Shown: piece after piece, positions 10,600-21,789 of the stretch
Position numbering within the stretch: position 1 is the stretch's first letter
Layout of the letters: every line of letters starts with the position of its first letter
Source: Didymodactylos carnosus
Taxonomy: Eukaryota; Rotifera; Eurotatoria; Philodinida; Philodinidae
Direction: 5' to 3'
NCBI GenBank assembly: GCA_905250885.1
Contig: CAJNOQ010002140.1
Location: 1-26,005 of the forward strand
Length of the DNA: 26,005 nt
The notes under the pieces: model-generated
Databases searched by the model: none
What the model was told of the DNA's origin: nothing
Seen by the model: the letters and a program-made list of their open reading frames with translations, nothing else
Position numbers and translations under genes: made by a program

Positions 10600-12339
10600 G
10601 CCAAAGAATTTGAAGTAAAATTAAACAAATCGTTGACAGGTAAGAAAATTACAGTTACTTTCTTTTATGTCGCTTATTAAATAAGGCAAGGCTTGTATAG
10701 AGAAGAACTTCTGATTGTATTGGAATAGATTGGCTTCACGATTATGTTGTTCATCATGTACTTCAAAGGTCCTGCGGTCTAACCTCAGTGCAGACAAGTC
10801 TAACATTGCGCGAGTTACTTATCCATATATGTTTCGGATTACCCGTATGGTGGCATACGTATTACATTGTGATGTACAGCATAGTTCCTACTTAGAAAAC
10901 TAGTACGCGATTAGTAAATATGTATACAGGACTCAAGTAACTGGGTGAAAGAACTTTACAGCTAGTCTTCTGTCCATAACTGCAGTCTGATAAATACTAG
11001 ATGAATGGAGGTCATGTCAAAAGCCCATTGGCTACAGACAATATATCGAGTTGCCAGAAGTGGGCACAGAAGAGACAAGCAACACAGGTGGAACAGACAT
11101 AAGTATCGCACATGCATGGAATGAGAAATGAGCGTCTTTCCAAATCGACTAAAAACTATCTAGAGCCGAGGCATAACACTCCGATAATATACTCTCAGGG
11201 TCTTAAGGGTTTTCGATTCTGATGGCGCCATTGGACTTGGTTATTCTGACTTGACAGTGATGATATCTGTTTTCTTTCTCACCGTGTACTTACAGTGACT
11301 GATGACTCTGCATCTTCCATCGGAGAAGCACAAAAAACGATTTTACGACCTAATCTAACTTTCTATTTGATGTCGAAACAGACATCATCATGATGATCAG
11401 GAGGGTCGATAAGCTATGTTTCCATGTGGTGTTCCCACTCCTCCCATTCACAGGAAGAAAGTAAGGGTAAAATCCCTTCCCCCATGTTTTCTTAAATACC
11501 TCTGGAAAATGACCTCGGGTTTGGGTCCGAAACTTACATCCATATACGTTTTAAGTGCATGCTCTCTACTATCAAATAATGAAATCAAATTTTTAGAATT
11601 ATGTTTAGCCATCGTAGATCTTCTAAGAGCTCTCAACTTTTAGTCCAAAACCCTTGAAAATCGTTCAGGTTTTGAGTTTTTCCCAAACAAAAATGGTTTT
11701 AAATAGCTAAAAGTGAACTCTGTTGAATGAGCTTGTTTAAGAAATTAAATGATAATGGCGAATATCTTTAATTTCAGTATTTCCGAAAGCCTTGTGTGGT
11801 TTTCACTGTCAAATCAAAATTAACCAAATCCAATGGCACCACCAGATATGGCAAGGTCGAAAATCCTTCAGACCCAGAGGATATGTCGCTTTGTCTATTA
11901 CATATGTGGATAGTATATACTGGAAAGACGTTCATTAGAACTATTACGCATTTATTTTTGCACAATTTAGTCCCAACGTGAATGCGTTTGTCTCATGAAT
12001 GTAAGTTTATGGATTCTATATCAATCATTCGTGTAAACGTTATTTGTGTTTTGTTTCAGATGTGTTCTTTTCCTTTCTCTGGCTGTGTATCACAAGTGTA
12101 GTTTATCCGAATCCTATACTAAGTCTGATGGTGACACAATCGATTGATAGCATACGTATATACTAGACCGATATCGTGGAAAAGACGCAGCACAAATATT
12201 AGTTGAAGTAAGTGCTTGGTATTTCGACATTATTTCACTGATGGGTGTAAAATAGAAATTTTCTTTATTTGTGTTTCAGGATGTTCTTGTTTATGCAAAC
12301 ACATCAACAATTCAACCATGTTCCTCTGTGACAAAATAA
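10600..12339 (+). pseudogene. possible decayed aspartic-protease-like gene
   Basis: No continuous frame exists, but fragments occur in an order that fits a pepsin/cathepsin D-type protease. VKSPLATDNI lies near 11017, resembling the flap-following strand. DGAIGLGYSDLTV lies near 11218, resembling the family's FDGILGLGY signature. VWFSLSNQN lies near 11793, resembling the FYLS segment, and TYVDSIYWKDV near 11905. They fall in different frames with stops between. Splice-like signals persist: a donor after 10639, an acceptor ending at 11777, and introns 12001-12059 and 12208-12279. The last joins RGKDAAQILVE to DVLVYANTSTIQP and a stop at 12337-12339; I do not recognise this last piece as protease. 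The DTG catalytic motifs were not found. It could instead be an unrecognised gene with coincidental motifs. Confidence 0.35.
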
Positions 12340-12710
12340 CCCAAAGATAAAGTACTAAAGATTTTTACATTATTTTCTAAAATAAGCGTTATCATTGTTA
12401 TTTTTTATCTCTTTAAATTTAATCAGTAACATTCAGCTGTTCACTGTACTTTTATTGTTTTATTTTCAAAAATTGTTTATCGAATCTGATATTTCTTGAT
12501 TTAAATGAGCTCTAATACTTTTCAGAAAAGATTTAGAATGTGCCGAACCTTTCCCCAGTCGACCTGAAGAGCTTTCAATATATTTCTGATGGATGATGAC
12601 CTTTTTTTCCTCTTCAGCCTTGCATAAGAAATTTTTTTTATCATAAACAAAGATATCACATAAATAACGGTATGTATTTAACTGAGATAGGTTTTTCTGA
12701 TGTGTCAGAT

Positions 12711-13658
12711 ATATTATACAATGCAAAAGAAATGGAAAAAATGTCAAACATTATTTCTGCATGTTCTAGATGTGCTGAAGAGTTCATTATTTTTCCGTTC
12801 GAAAGATCAAAGTCTGAACTTCAAAGAACATAGAAAACAAAATATTTTGTAATTGAGTTTGAGTGAGAAAAGACCCAAATACTAAACGATGTCAAAAAAA
12901 CTTTTGCAACTCCTACTCTCTTCAAACGTATCGCCCGCATCAAAAGTATTTTTTCACTATAACAGAGTACGTTCGAATTTATGTAAGTACAGAAAGTAGA
13001 AGTGTTTTTATCACTCTTTCGAATATAATGTGATAAATTATCTTTCGATCACTTTTCAATTAGAAATTCAGAAGTTTGCCATTAGTTTCAGAAAAAGAGT
13101 TAATTAAACTTAATTTATAATTTTCATATATTAAATGAACGTTGTCCTTTTGCTAAAACACATCTTCTGAAACAACATTCAATTCTTTACAAAATCACAT
13201 TAGTTTTAAGTGTTACTGACATATCTTGAGCCCTGAATAAACAAATTTCCTCAATATCCTGCCTTTCTCATGAAACCTAAGAGCTTTCAACCAAAACTGA
13301 GTTTTATACTGCGGTTCTTGTTACTTTTAAAAAGTTAATGAAAACTTTTCGACAGTAACGGATCGATACAGTTTTGCGCGGGCTACATTCTCATCTGTTT
13401 GGTTATCAAAAAAGTTTTTTTCCTCAGATTGTAATGAAACATTAAAGAAAAAAGTGCATTGCAAGAGCATTTTGACAACGTTTGGTATTTAGATCTTTTC
13501 TCACTCAAAGTCGACTACAAAAAATTTTGTTTTCTATGTTCTTTGAAGTTCAGACTTTGCTCTATCGAACGGAAGTATAAGGAACTTTTCAGCACACATC
13601 GGGAACATGCAGAAATAATGTTTGACATTTTTTCCATTTCTTTTGTATCGTATAATAT
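12711..13658. repeat. widely spaced inverted repeat, about 200 bp arms
   Basis: Positions 12711-12909 match the reverse complement of 13460-13658 at roughly 80-85 percent by eye, including a run around CAGACTTTG / CAAAGTCTGAACTTC and another around GGAAAAAATGTCAAACATT. The 550 bases between the arms are AT-rich with no gene. Short open frames at 12466-12747 (-) and 13622-13852 (+) begin with the same MTFFPFLL because they cross the two arms. It may be a transposon remnant with long terminal inverted repeats, or an inverted local duplication. Confidence 0.75.
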
Positions 13659-15759
13659 GTTTCTTTTTCAGGGCTGATAATAAAGAGAAGGATTCTCACC
13701 CAACTCAGGTTAGACATTCCCTCCATGCACTGTGGAATCACCGCCACATTTTCAGTCTTATATTTATACATCTAACGCATCAACGACTAAAAAAGTTGTC
13801 AATATTCGACGTGTTTTCTTCTTCAAAGAGGATAAAGCTAATTAAGAAATAGAACAATAACTGATTCTGATTTTCAAGCAGATTCTTTTCTGGTTTGCTT
13901 TAGCTGAGATTTTAAAATCACTTTGTGTAGCAGAGTTCCGCGTGAGACTGAGAGTCCCGTGTCACAAGACAGAACGCAGGTCGAAATTCTTACATTAGAC
14001 GAGACGCGAGACGATTTCTGATTTTTATTTCGAGAGCCGGGACGCGATTGGAGAAACTGATCATTCATTTAAACCGACAAGTACACGTTTTTTAAATAAA
14101 CATAAATGTTTAATCTCGTCATCTGATAATCAAATACAGCAGAAAATCACATTATACACATCGTTCAATTTCTTCTCATACAAACTAAATGAACAAGAAC
14201 AAAAAAAGATCAAAAATTTAGAAGCAGCATGATTATGTGTCGGTGTAAAACATTTTCCGTGTTGTTGAAGACACACATTAAGAAAACTTATTCAAGAATG
14301 TATATCGTTAGGTAAGCTAATGAGGTACGAGTATGTGATAGTAGAACCAGGAGCGTTTTTCTGCTCTAAGGAGGACATTTTTTTGCGCTGTTATGCACTT
14401 TTTCCTAATACAATTTTTGCACGTTGGGAGAGTGTTAGAAGAAACATTCGGCTCCATCTCGTCCCATGCGGAGCTGTGTTGTGTAGCATTGCTTTTGTTC
14501 TCTTCATGTCAATATTATTCAACGTTCCTTCTTACAAATGTCATGTTTTATTCCAGAGAAACCATACACAAAAATACATCAAGCATGTATATTTAAGCAT
14601 GTAAGAATTGCATGTATATTTTTCTACAGAATGATCACCGGTAATGTTGTTTACCGTTTTGGAATTTAGATTAACTCATCGTTGAGTAGTAATCACTCAT
14701 ACAGCAGAAACAACTAGATATTGATACTTATTTTTCTATTTTCTATTTGCCTAGCTGTACAGTTCTCTCTTCCTATTTTCTTTTATTCCTATTTATTAAG
14801 CTATTTCGTAACATTGTCTAGTTATAATAAGTTATATGTGAAAGTTCATATATCTAACTCTACTCTTACTGTAATATCTTTGTTACCACACATATTCTTG
14901 ATAATGACAAATGTATTGTCGAAAACGTCGAACTAAGTAAAAATTCTTAATAAAATGCGATATAAATTCGGTACTGTATTAATATCTACAATTACAATTC
15001 TAGATATTGATAGATTAAAAATGCTCTTATCTTAGTTTTTATTGCTCATTCGTCTATATTCGATTAAATATTTTTTAAGGTGATCATGAAAAAAATATTT
15101 TTGACCTTATTTTTATCGTTGCAACGAAGTGTACGACGGGTGCTTTTTCGTCTAATCAAAAAAACTTTTCTATAAGCAGTATTTCTCTCACTCTTCATCT
15201 CTACAGTCTTTGTGAACGTAGATCAAATATAGGTTTTGTGAAACTCTTATAGTAAAAAAATGTGTAATAAAGTGAAAAATCCCTAGTTACCATTATCATT
15301 TATCTCAAAACAGATAAAAGTCTCGCACCATCTGTCTATATTATAATATTAATATAACGTAGTAGTGCTTTACTTGTTAGAAGTGAAAGATCTACAAAGG
15401 AGTTTCACCATTTTCGCCCTAAAGAGGGGCTGTCCCGACAAGGTTTTTTTAGCGTAAATGACTCATATTTTTACCAACATTCTTTGTTTTGCAGCTTCAT
15501 CGCAATTCGTATTTTTCTGTCTGAGAGTCTATTATTCATGCGACATTACCGTGTCGAATGATGACGTGTAAACACGTGATTTTTATCGTTATGTATGAAA
15601 AGAAAAGAAAAGTTGTTTTTGTGTACTTATAATTTCATCGAAAGGCTGAAAGTACACTGGGAACTGATTCAATACAGGAAAAAGCTTACTTTTGTCGTGA
15701 ATTTAACGAAAAACAACGATAAAACAAAACTACTGTTGAAAAGTAAAACAACTGAAACA
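13659..15759. other. intergenic, upstream of SKP1
   Basis: I see no supportable gene. The 94-codon frame at 14320-14604 (+) and the frame at 13874-14068 (-) have no recognisable motif. A strong acceptor-like TTTGTTTTGCAG ends at 15494, 265 bases before the SKP1 start. It could end a 5'UTR intron or be a trans-splice acceptor. Confidence 0.45.
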
Positions 15760-18275
15760 ATGCCGCCTACCACATCAACTGAATCAACAGAAAAAATTAA
15801 AATTAGTTCCAATGATGGAGTAGTATTTGAAATCGGCCAAGACATTATTAAACAATCAAGTACAATCAAAGAAATGTGCAGTGGTACGTTAGTAATCGTT
15901 GAAGCAAAGAGAACTTTACTCAATGGTCTCGATCAGGGATTTAACCCTTCTCTAGATTTTCGGACTTTCTGTCAAAACTCTTGCAGTGATTTTCGTTGCG
16001 AAAATGAGCCAGAGATGAGCGAAAACGCGGTTTTTCGAACGTATCGTTTTATCTCGTAGCATTTTCGTTTCGTATCTTGAAAAAATTTTCTACAGCCGTC
16101 TCGGGAAATTTCATCGTATTTCGTCTAATATCAATAAAACGTTTTACAAGTTATTTCGTCTTGTTCATTTAACCGTTGAAAACAATACCGGTTTCGATGT
16201 GTTACTTTGTGAGCTACTTCTTAACGAAAGAAGTGTCTGGATTGTACTTTAGCTCAAATAGAAAATAAATTATTTTCAACATTTTCGAAAACTGTCTTCT
16301 CTAATGAGTCTCTTCTAATGAGTTTCTTCAAGTTTTCTGAAACTCCATAGTGTTGCAACTTTACACAAATGTTCTTCTGTTTTTATTACAAGTGTGAACT
16401 TAACAAACTGATGCATAAACTTTCCTAGATGATAGATACGGTGGGTCAGAGTGGGCAATTCTGGCTTGTGATGCGGATCGTATCAGAATTTTCTTGCGAA
16501 TAAACCTTTTTTATTGATCGCTATCATTCTTCAGTTATTCAAAACCTTACAAATAAAAAAAAACGTTTTCAAAAAAGATAATTAATTTTTTCAAAAATTC
16601 TGTATGAAAGCAGAGCAAACAAGTTTGACTGGGATACTTTTCATTCAAGTCTGTTGTTTTATACGTGGTTCGATACAGTTTTACACGCTGATTCCAAATA
16701 TCACCTTTTTTTCTTTTTATAGAAATCTTCATAAGCGAAGAAAAGTATGTTTTATCTGAAAAAACAAGAGTTTTTAGAAAACCTATACCGGAGTCTCGAA
16801 ACGTTTGTGCTATGTTGTACCAATATCATAACTGTGGAATATATTCGGGAATATTCTATGAAAATTTGAGATATTTAGAATGTAGAATTCGTCATTATAC
16901 TGAACGTAGGTGTACGGAAACGCTGTTAGCTCGAAACATTACTTTGTTTTCTCCGTTAGTTTAAACTCAAAAACAAAAACTTTTTCCACTGGTTAATAGC
17001 TGGGAGTTCTTAGTTTCATAATCTGAGATTTAGGTTTTATTTAAACAACGTCTTTACCTCACATCTCCGTGTTTTAGCCTCAGTTTTAGATAAATGTATG
17101 ACCAGGATCCTTTTTCTAGTACCTCGAACAAAAATTCTTTTGGCGTTTAACATGTCGTATATCAAGGTGTGTTGACCTTTTAAAAAGTCTGAAGAAACGT
17201 GCATGTTCAATTTTTTTCTGAAATGTTCCGATCGTTGTCCATTTTGTGTGTGTCCTAAAATCTTATGATTTTTCAGGCAGATTCGTCTGTTTCTGGTCTA
17301 AAAGCATCTTTCAATGAAAACCAATGGCATATTCGGAATCAGTGTGTCAAGTTGCACCGCACCATGTATAACACAATAGGTTATGGATAAAAAAATATCC
17401 ATCGAAACCGACCACTGTGCCTCCCGGACCGAAAAAAAAAATCGGGACACCTGGACTTGAAAGGATAGATTAGCGCGAACAACAAAGCAACGGTTTCTGT
17501 GTAGTGTAGTGGAAACCTTGATCTTTGAGCGTTTTAAACTCTCTTGATTATTGAAAGAAAATCTTTTTTTTATTTAGATCTTGGTGACCTTGTTTATTCT
17601 ATGCCAACTCCATTACCAAATGTCAAAGCATCAATTTTAAAACCGGTATGATAATGAATACAATGATTTTCACCACTTCATGAAAGATTTTCTTTTGTCT
17701 ATTTTTTATCAGATAATTGACTTTTGTGAACATCATAAAGATGACCAGCCGCCGGTTGTTGACGACGATGACGACGATCCAAACAAAGATCAGTTTGAAC
17801 CAAAACGGTAAGATTGTGCAAACTTTGGTAACCAGAATCTAATATTTTTGTATTTTCTAGATCTGATGACATTTCTGAGTGGGATCAGGAGTTTATTAAA
17901 CAATTTACCGTTAAAGAAGGGACACTTTTTGATATCATTATGGCTGCTAATTATCTTGGTATAAAAACATTATTAGCTGTTGGGTGTAAAACAATTGCCA
18001 ATATGGTAAGTTAATCACACACATACCTCATCTTCATCTTAAAAAAGGATTATTTTATAATTTATTTGTAGGTTCGTGGAAAAGCATCGACCGAAGTTCG
18101 TGAAATGTTTAATATTTCATACGATCCTCCTGGTCAAGGACTTAATGCGCCGCAAACTCCTAGTGAAGGTGATAATTCAACACCCTCAACACCTCTTCCA
18201 ACATCAACACAACGACAATCTTCTACTAATTCTGATACAAATCAGACACCCGCAGTCGATCCAATGAACGAATAA
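15760..18275 (+). CDS. SKP1: SKP1, SCF ubiquitin-ligase adaptor, with unusual C-terminus
   Basis: SKP1 bridges cullin-1 to F-box proteins in SCF E3 ubiquitin ligases. Exons are 15760-15883, 17578-17645, 17713-17807, 17861-18005 and 18072-18275, in consistent phase, giving 211 aa. The BTB/POZ fold is clear: [14 protein letters not shown] (12-25), [20 protein letters not shown], an acidic DDDDDD loop, [12 protein letters not shown] and [16 protein letters not shown], then CKTIANM and [15 protein letters not shown] (145-159). The normal C-terminal EEE...NQWCEEK helix that contacts F-boxes is not found. Residues 160-211 are instead a Ser/Thr/Pro/Gln-rich tail. An in-frame ATG at 15595 would add 55 residues, but the chosen start matches the usual SKP1 N-terminus. 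The first intron is 1694 bases; the others are 53-67. An AATAAA overlaps the stop codon. Confidence 0.93.
15884..17577 (+). other. very long first intron of SKP1
   Basis: GT-AG intron of 1694 bases, about 25 times the other SKP1 introns. The donor is CAGTG|GTACG and the acceptor TTTATTTAG; joining completes an Asp codon (G+AT). I found no gene, clear inverted repeat or complete element inside. The frames at 16547-16732 (-) and the continuation of the first exon frame are unsupported. The length suggests old insertions that have decayed. Confidence 0.7.
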
Positions 18276-18276
18276 A
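18271..18276 (+). promoter_or_regulatory. candidate SKP1 poly(A) signal
   Basis: AATAAA overlaps the SKP1 stop codon TAA at 18273-18275. If used, it would give an extremely short 3'UTR ending before the inverted-repeat element at 18366. No clearer AATAAA is seen in the next 90 bases. Confidence 0.3.
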
Positions 18277-18365
18277 AGAACAGCGACTTATTTTTTCTGC
18301 GTTCTTCCGATGATTAAAATACGTTAGAAACTTACTTATTCTGTAGATACATATATAATTAACGG

Positions 18366-18508
18366 GCCATAGTCACATCCTGATGAGGACGCTATATATA
18401 GGCACTGTTTTCTTGCGTTCTGTCTATACTATACATGCAGTCATACGACCGGCTTTCAAGCCGTTTGACAATCAACCCATAGCGCTCACACCAGGATGTG
18501 AATATGGC
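18366..18508. mobile_element. 143 bp inverted-repeat element (MITE-like)
   Basis: The ends GCCATAGTCACATCCTG (18366-18382) and the inverse of 18492-18508 differ at one base. The arms extend to CGCTAT (18390-18395) and its inverse (18479-18484), about 25 of 30 positions matching. The centre holds a second hairpin, CGGCTTTCAAGCCG. The element lies 90 bases after the SKP1 stop codon. No target duplication could be fixed. It could alternatively be a structured non-coding RNA. Confidence 0.65.
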
Positions 18509-19919
18509 TCATTATGAATTAAACAAATATTGTTATTTTTCGTTTTTCTCCAATTATTAACAAGAAACATATGTTTTCGACTGTTTTTTGTAGTTTTGTG
18601 TTTGTTTGTTTTTTCTATTATTTTTATAAACAAAACTATACAACAGTTCCAGAATTAATATGTATGTATATGTATAAATTTCATTTTTGTCGGTTATTTC
18701 TGAAAAGAGAGTTACTTATACGATTATATAGTCTATCATTCAAAGAGTTCAATTAATTCTGAAATATTGTTTCGTTGTCAACAACGTTTATTTATGAAAC
18801 TTTTTGTTCTTAATTATTTTGTGCATCTAAACCAGATATTTGTGACCAATCCATTTCTCATTTAATTAAAAGTTCCTGACTATTTGAGAGAAATTTCTGT
18901 AGTCATCTGTGAATCTATCCAAAAAAAGCACCACAACGTAAGAGTTTTAACTATCCGACATTTAATAAAATTCGGAGGTAATGAGATTTAAATGAACTTG
19001 AAGGATTCGATTTAGATTACCAGTTGATAAGAATGACAATTAGGAATTTCTTGCTACTGTTTTACACAGACCAGAAAACACTTCTATTGTCTATATAATC
19101 TCGGATAGTAAGAGCCATAATGTCTTCTGTTTGTATTTGTAGACCAATACCATACTTTGTTGTCCTTTATGATATGTTTGATGAAAACATTATCATCGAT
19201 TCGATTTTGTTTAAAATCTTACTTGTCTAACAACGCATGTGTCCGTCATTCGACCATAAAAATCAAACATCATTGTCCTTATTCGAATGAATAAATTAAT
19301 GAAAGATTACATTATTCGTAATTAAGATGAAAAATCACTGGAATTATTTGATGATATTTTAAAAAGTAAGATTTCGTATTTATATAGAATATTTATAAAA
19401 TAGTTGCGCAGACATTTATAGTACTAAATAATGTAATTAATAGATTCAAAAGTTTATCAAAAGACCTTGATAACGATTATCAAGATATAATCAATTATCG
19501 TCAACAAATCGGATCGGTATTCATATGTGTTTATTTAACACTACCAATGAATATTTTTCTAAACATTAATTAATAAAGAAAATCATGCTGACATTACATC
19601 ATATTACATATCAATGCTAGAAAACTACCGAAGATCAAGAAAAATGGTCAATGTTTCAAAAAAACTTATTCCTACAAACTATCAAACATTTCAATACAAT
19701 TTGATCCAATTCTCTTCAATTCTATTATAATTTCTTTTACACTGTTCAAATCTCTATTTACTCCTTATTAATAATTACCTTTTACGATCAGATTTTTAGT
19801 TTCATTAAATATCATTTACATTGATAATTAGTACCATTTATTCAATAGAACCCATATTTACGCTATTGAGTTTTCTAGTGACGAATTTTCGTATTAAATT
19901 TTCATCTACTTTTATTTAA
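18509..19919. other. intergenic, AT-rich
   Basis: The sequence is T-rich then A-rich and has no recognisable exon. The frame at 18571-18756 (+) is a low-complexity Phe/Tyr-rich reading and not a supportable gene. Confidence 0.55.
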
Positions 19920-20304
19920 GGGTACCCCTCCCTCTTTTGTCATCTTGTTGCCAAATGGAGAGCACACGTTCGATCAAGCTCAAATTTATACCAGAGATAG
20001 AAGAGCGAAAAAGGAAATCGATATATTTCTGCTCAGAATTGTGTGACATGATCTTCTATGGGTTTTCTGGAAAACTCCCGTTTTTATCCAGTCACATTAT
20101 GACCACCATTTTTTCGAGGGGTCATAATGTGATTGGATGAAAATTGGAGTTTTCCAGAAAACCCATAGAAGATCATGTCACACAATTCTGAGCAGAAATA
20201 TATCGATTTCCTTTTTCGCTCTTCTATCTCTGGTATAAATTTGAGCTTGATCGAACGTGTGCTCTCCATTTGGCAACAAGATGAAAAAAGAGGGGGAAAC
20301 ATCC
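19920..20304. mobile_element. near-perfect foldback element flanked by TTAA
   Basis: The arms 19920-20103 and 20121-20304 are each 184 bases and inverted copies of each other, with only scattered differences mostly at the outer ends, around a 17-base loop. TTAA stands directly outside both ends (19916-19919 and 20305-20308), the target-site duplication typical of piggyBac-type elements. Reading frames on opposite strands share SSCCQMESTRSIKLKFIPE only because the arms mirror each other. It contains no transposase and would need one in trans. The transcript would be a long hairpin RNA. Confidence 0.85.
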
Positions 20305-21789
20305 TTAAGTTTTTTTGAAAAAGACAATGAGCCACGTGATCATTCATGTCTGTCAGCACTGTTCGCTACGAGAAAATTATCAAAAAGTTTTAAAGCGGCA
20401 TAGACTATTGACGACTGATACCTTATAGTAAAAAAAATTGATTAGAGAAGCAAAAGTTAAAGAACTACAAAAAAATTTTTTTTTTTTTGGGCGTGCACGA
20501 GATCGAAAAAAAAGTGTAGTAGCATTTTTTCTTATATTGAGTTTTTGTACTTTTGAAATCAATTTTTATACATTTCAATAACAGAACGAACAAATTTTAA
20601 TTTTGAAAACTGGAATTCTACAAAAGTGAAGTTTTAATTCAGTCACATTATCAGATACATTTGTTTTCAGAAACTCGTTTCTTAGTAAAGATCTTGTTGA
20701 GAGAATGTATCCACCGGTAAATAACTGCAAGTTAAAAATTGACTAATAAGGAAATAAATTACGAGAATCTTCGATAAAGCTGTGACAGTATGTGTAAGAG
20801 CGAGTATCATGTATCACCTTGTACGGCGGAGATTTGAAGTTGAATTTTCAATCCACCCCATATCAAAGTTCATTCTACTTAATAAAGACAACGTTTTGAA
20901 ATGTTTCGTTTAGGGGGATACATTGGTACTATAAGTCTAATGAAACTGAAACATTATTCGAAGAATACGTTCAAAAAATCATTCGAAATTAGCTGAACAG
21001 AAATAAATGAAACTATTAATTACTTAATCTCTTTACGCGCATGAAAGACGACATCCTGAAATAAATACGATATAGACAGAACTGAACAAAAATGACGTGT
21101 GAACAATTTAACCTCGATAGATATCAATTTGATCGTATTTGACGCAATATATCGAAAATATTGAAACGATTAGAGTTAAATGTTTGAAAAAGTTATAATC
21201 AGCGAACCAAATATGGACAAAAGGTTGAAGATACGTACGGGAGTGCTACAAGACGACGGGAGAATTGTTATGTAAACGTAAAATATAATACACTGAGATA
21301 AATGTAAAACTTATTGTAAAGACAGTTATTGTTTGTGTGATGCGCATTTTTAACTGTTTATTTATAACTATTCTATGACTTTTCGATTTAGTGTATTGAG
21401 ATATAAATAATAAGCCCACTTTGTCAATTAGTGAAGTCGTTATCGGATACGAGAACAAGTGTTATCTAGTGTTTTTCGGTTTGAATTTGCTTCTCTCTCA
21501 TAGAGCCGAGATTATTCTGAACCCACACAATAACGTTACATTAGTGAAAGAAGGAAGAAACGAAAAATATCCCGCCTTACGGCTATCATTGCCGATGTAG
21601 GATACTGCCGAATGACAGTTTCAATAGTTCGATATCTTCTCTGCAGTTGATAAGCTTCATGTCAACAAGTAATATCAGTGAACCATTTGTTTCATTCAAA
21701 AGCTGTAGACAGTTGGGATGAATAAATTGACGATAATCTGTTATGAATGTATATCAATTTCATAAAATTGTAGACTTTTGTTTTTCTCC
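20305..21789. other. intergenic, upstream of TMEM222
   Basis: AT-rich sequence with a homopolymer run near 20475-20488. A more mixed segment at 21480-21660 may be promoter or 5'UTR of TMEM222. I recognised no other gene. The short frames at 20380-20562 and 21246-21458 (-) have no motif support. Confidence 0.5.

Noticed and set aside
14320..14604. 94-codon open frame on the plus strand
   Set aside because: No recognised motif, no splice-supported neighbours and a composition typical of chance frames in this sequence.
15595..15759. Upstream in-frame ATG extending SKP1 by 55 residues
   Set aside because: The added residues are Lys/Leu-rich and unlike any SKP1 N-terminus. The ATG at 15760 sits where the family normally starts.
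18380..18470. Hammerhead ribozyme suggested by CTGATGAG at 18380-18387
   Set aside because: No GAAA core follows at a usable distance on that strand. The motif is part of the terminal inverted repeat, and the opposite strand has GAAA without the preceding CTGATGA.
19937..20359. Two predicted proteins sharing MESTRSIKLKFIPEIEE on opposite strands
   Set aside because: They are mirror readings of the two arms of one foldback, without splice context or homologous domain.
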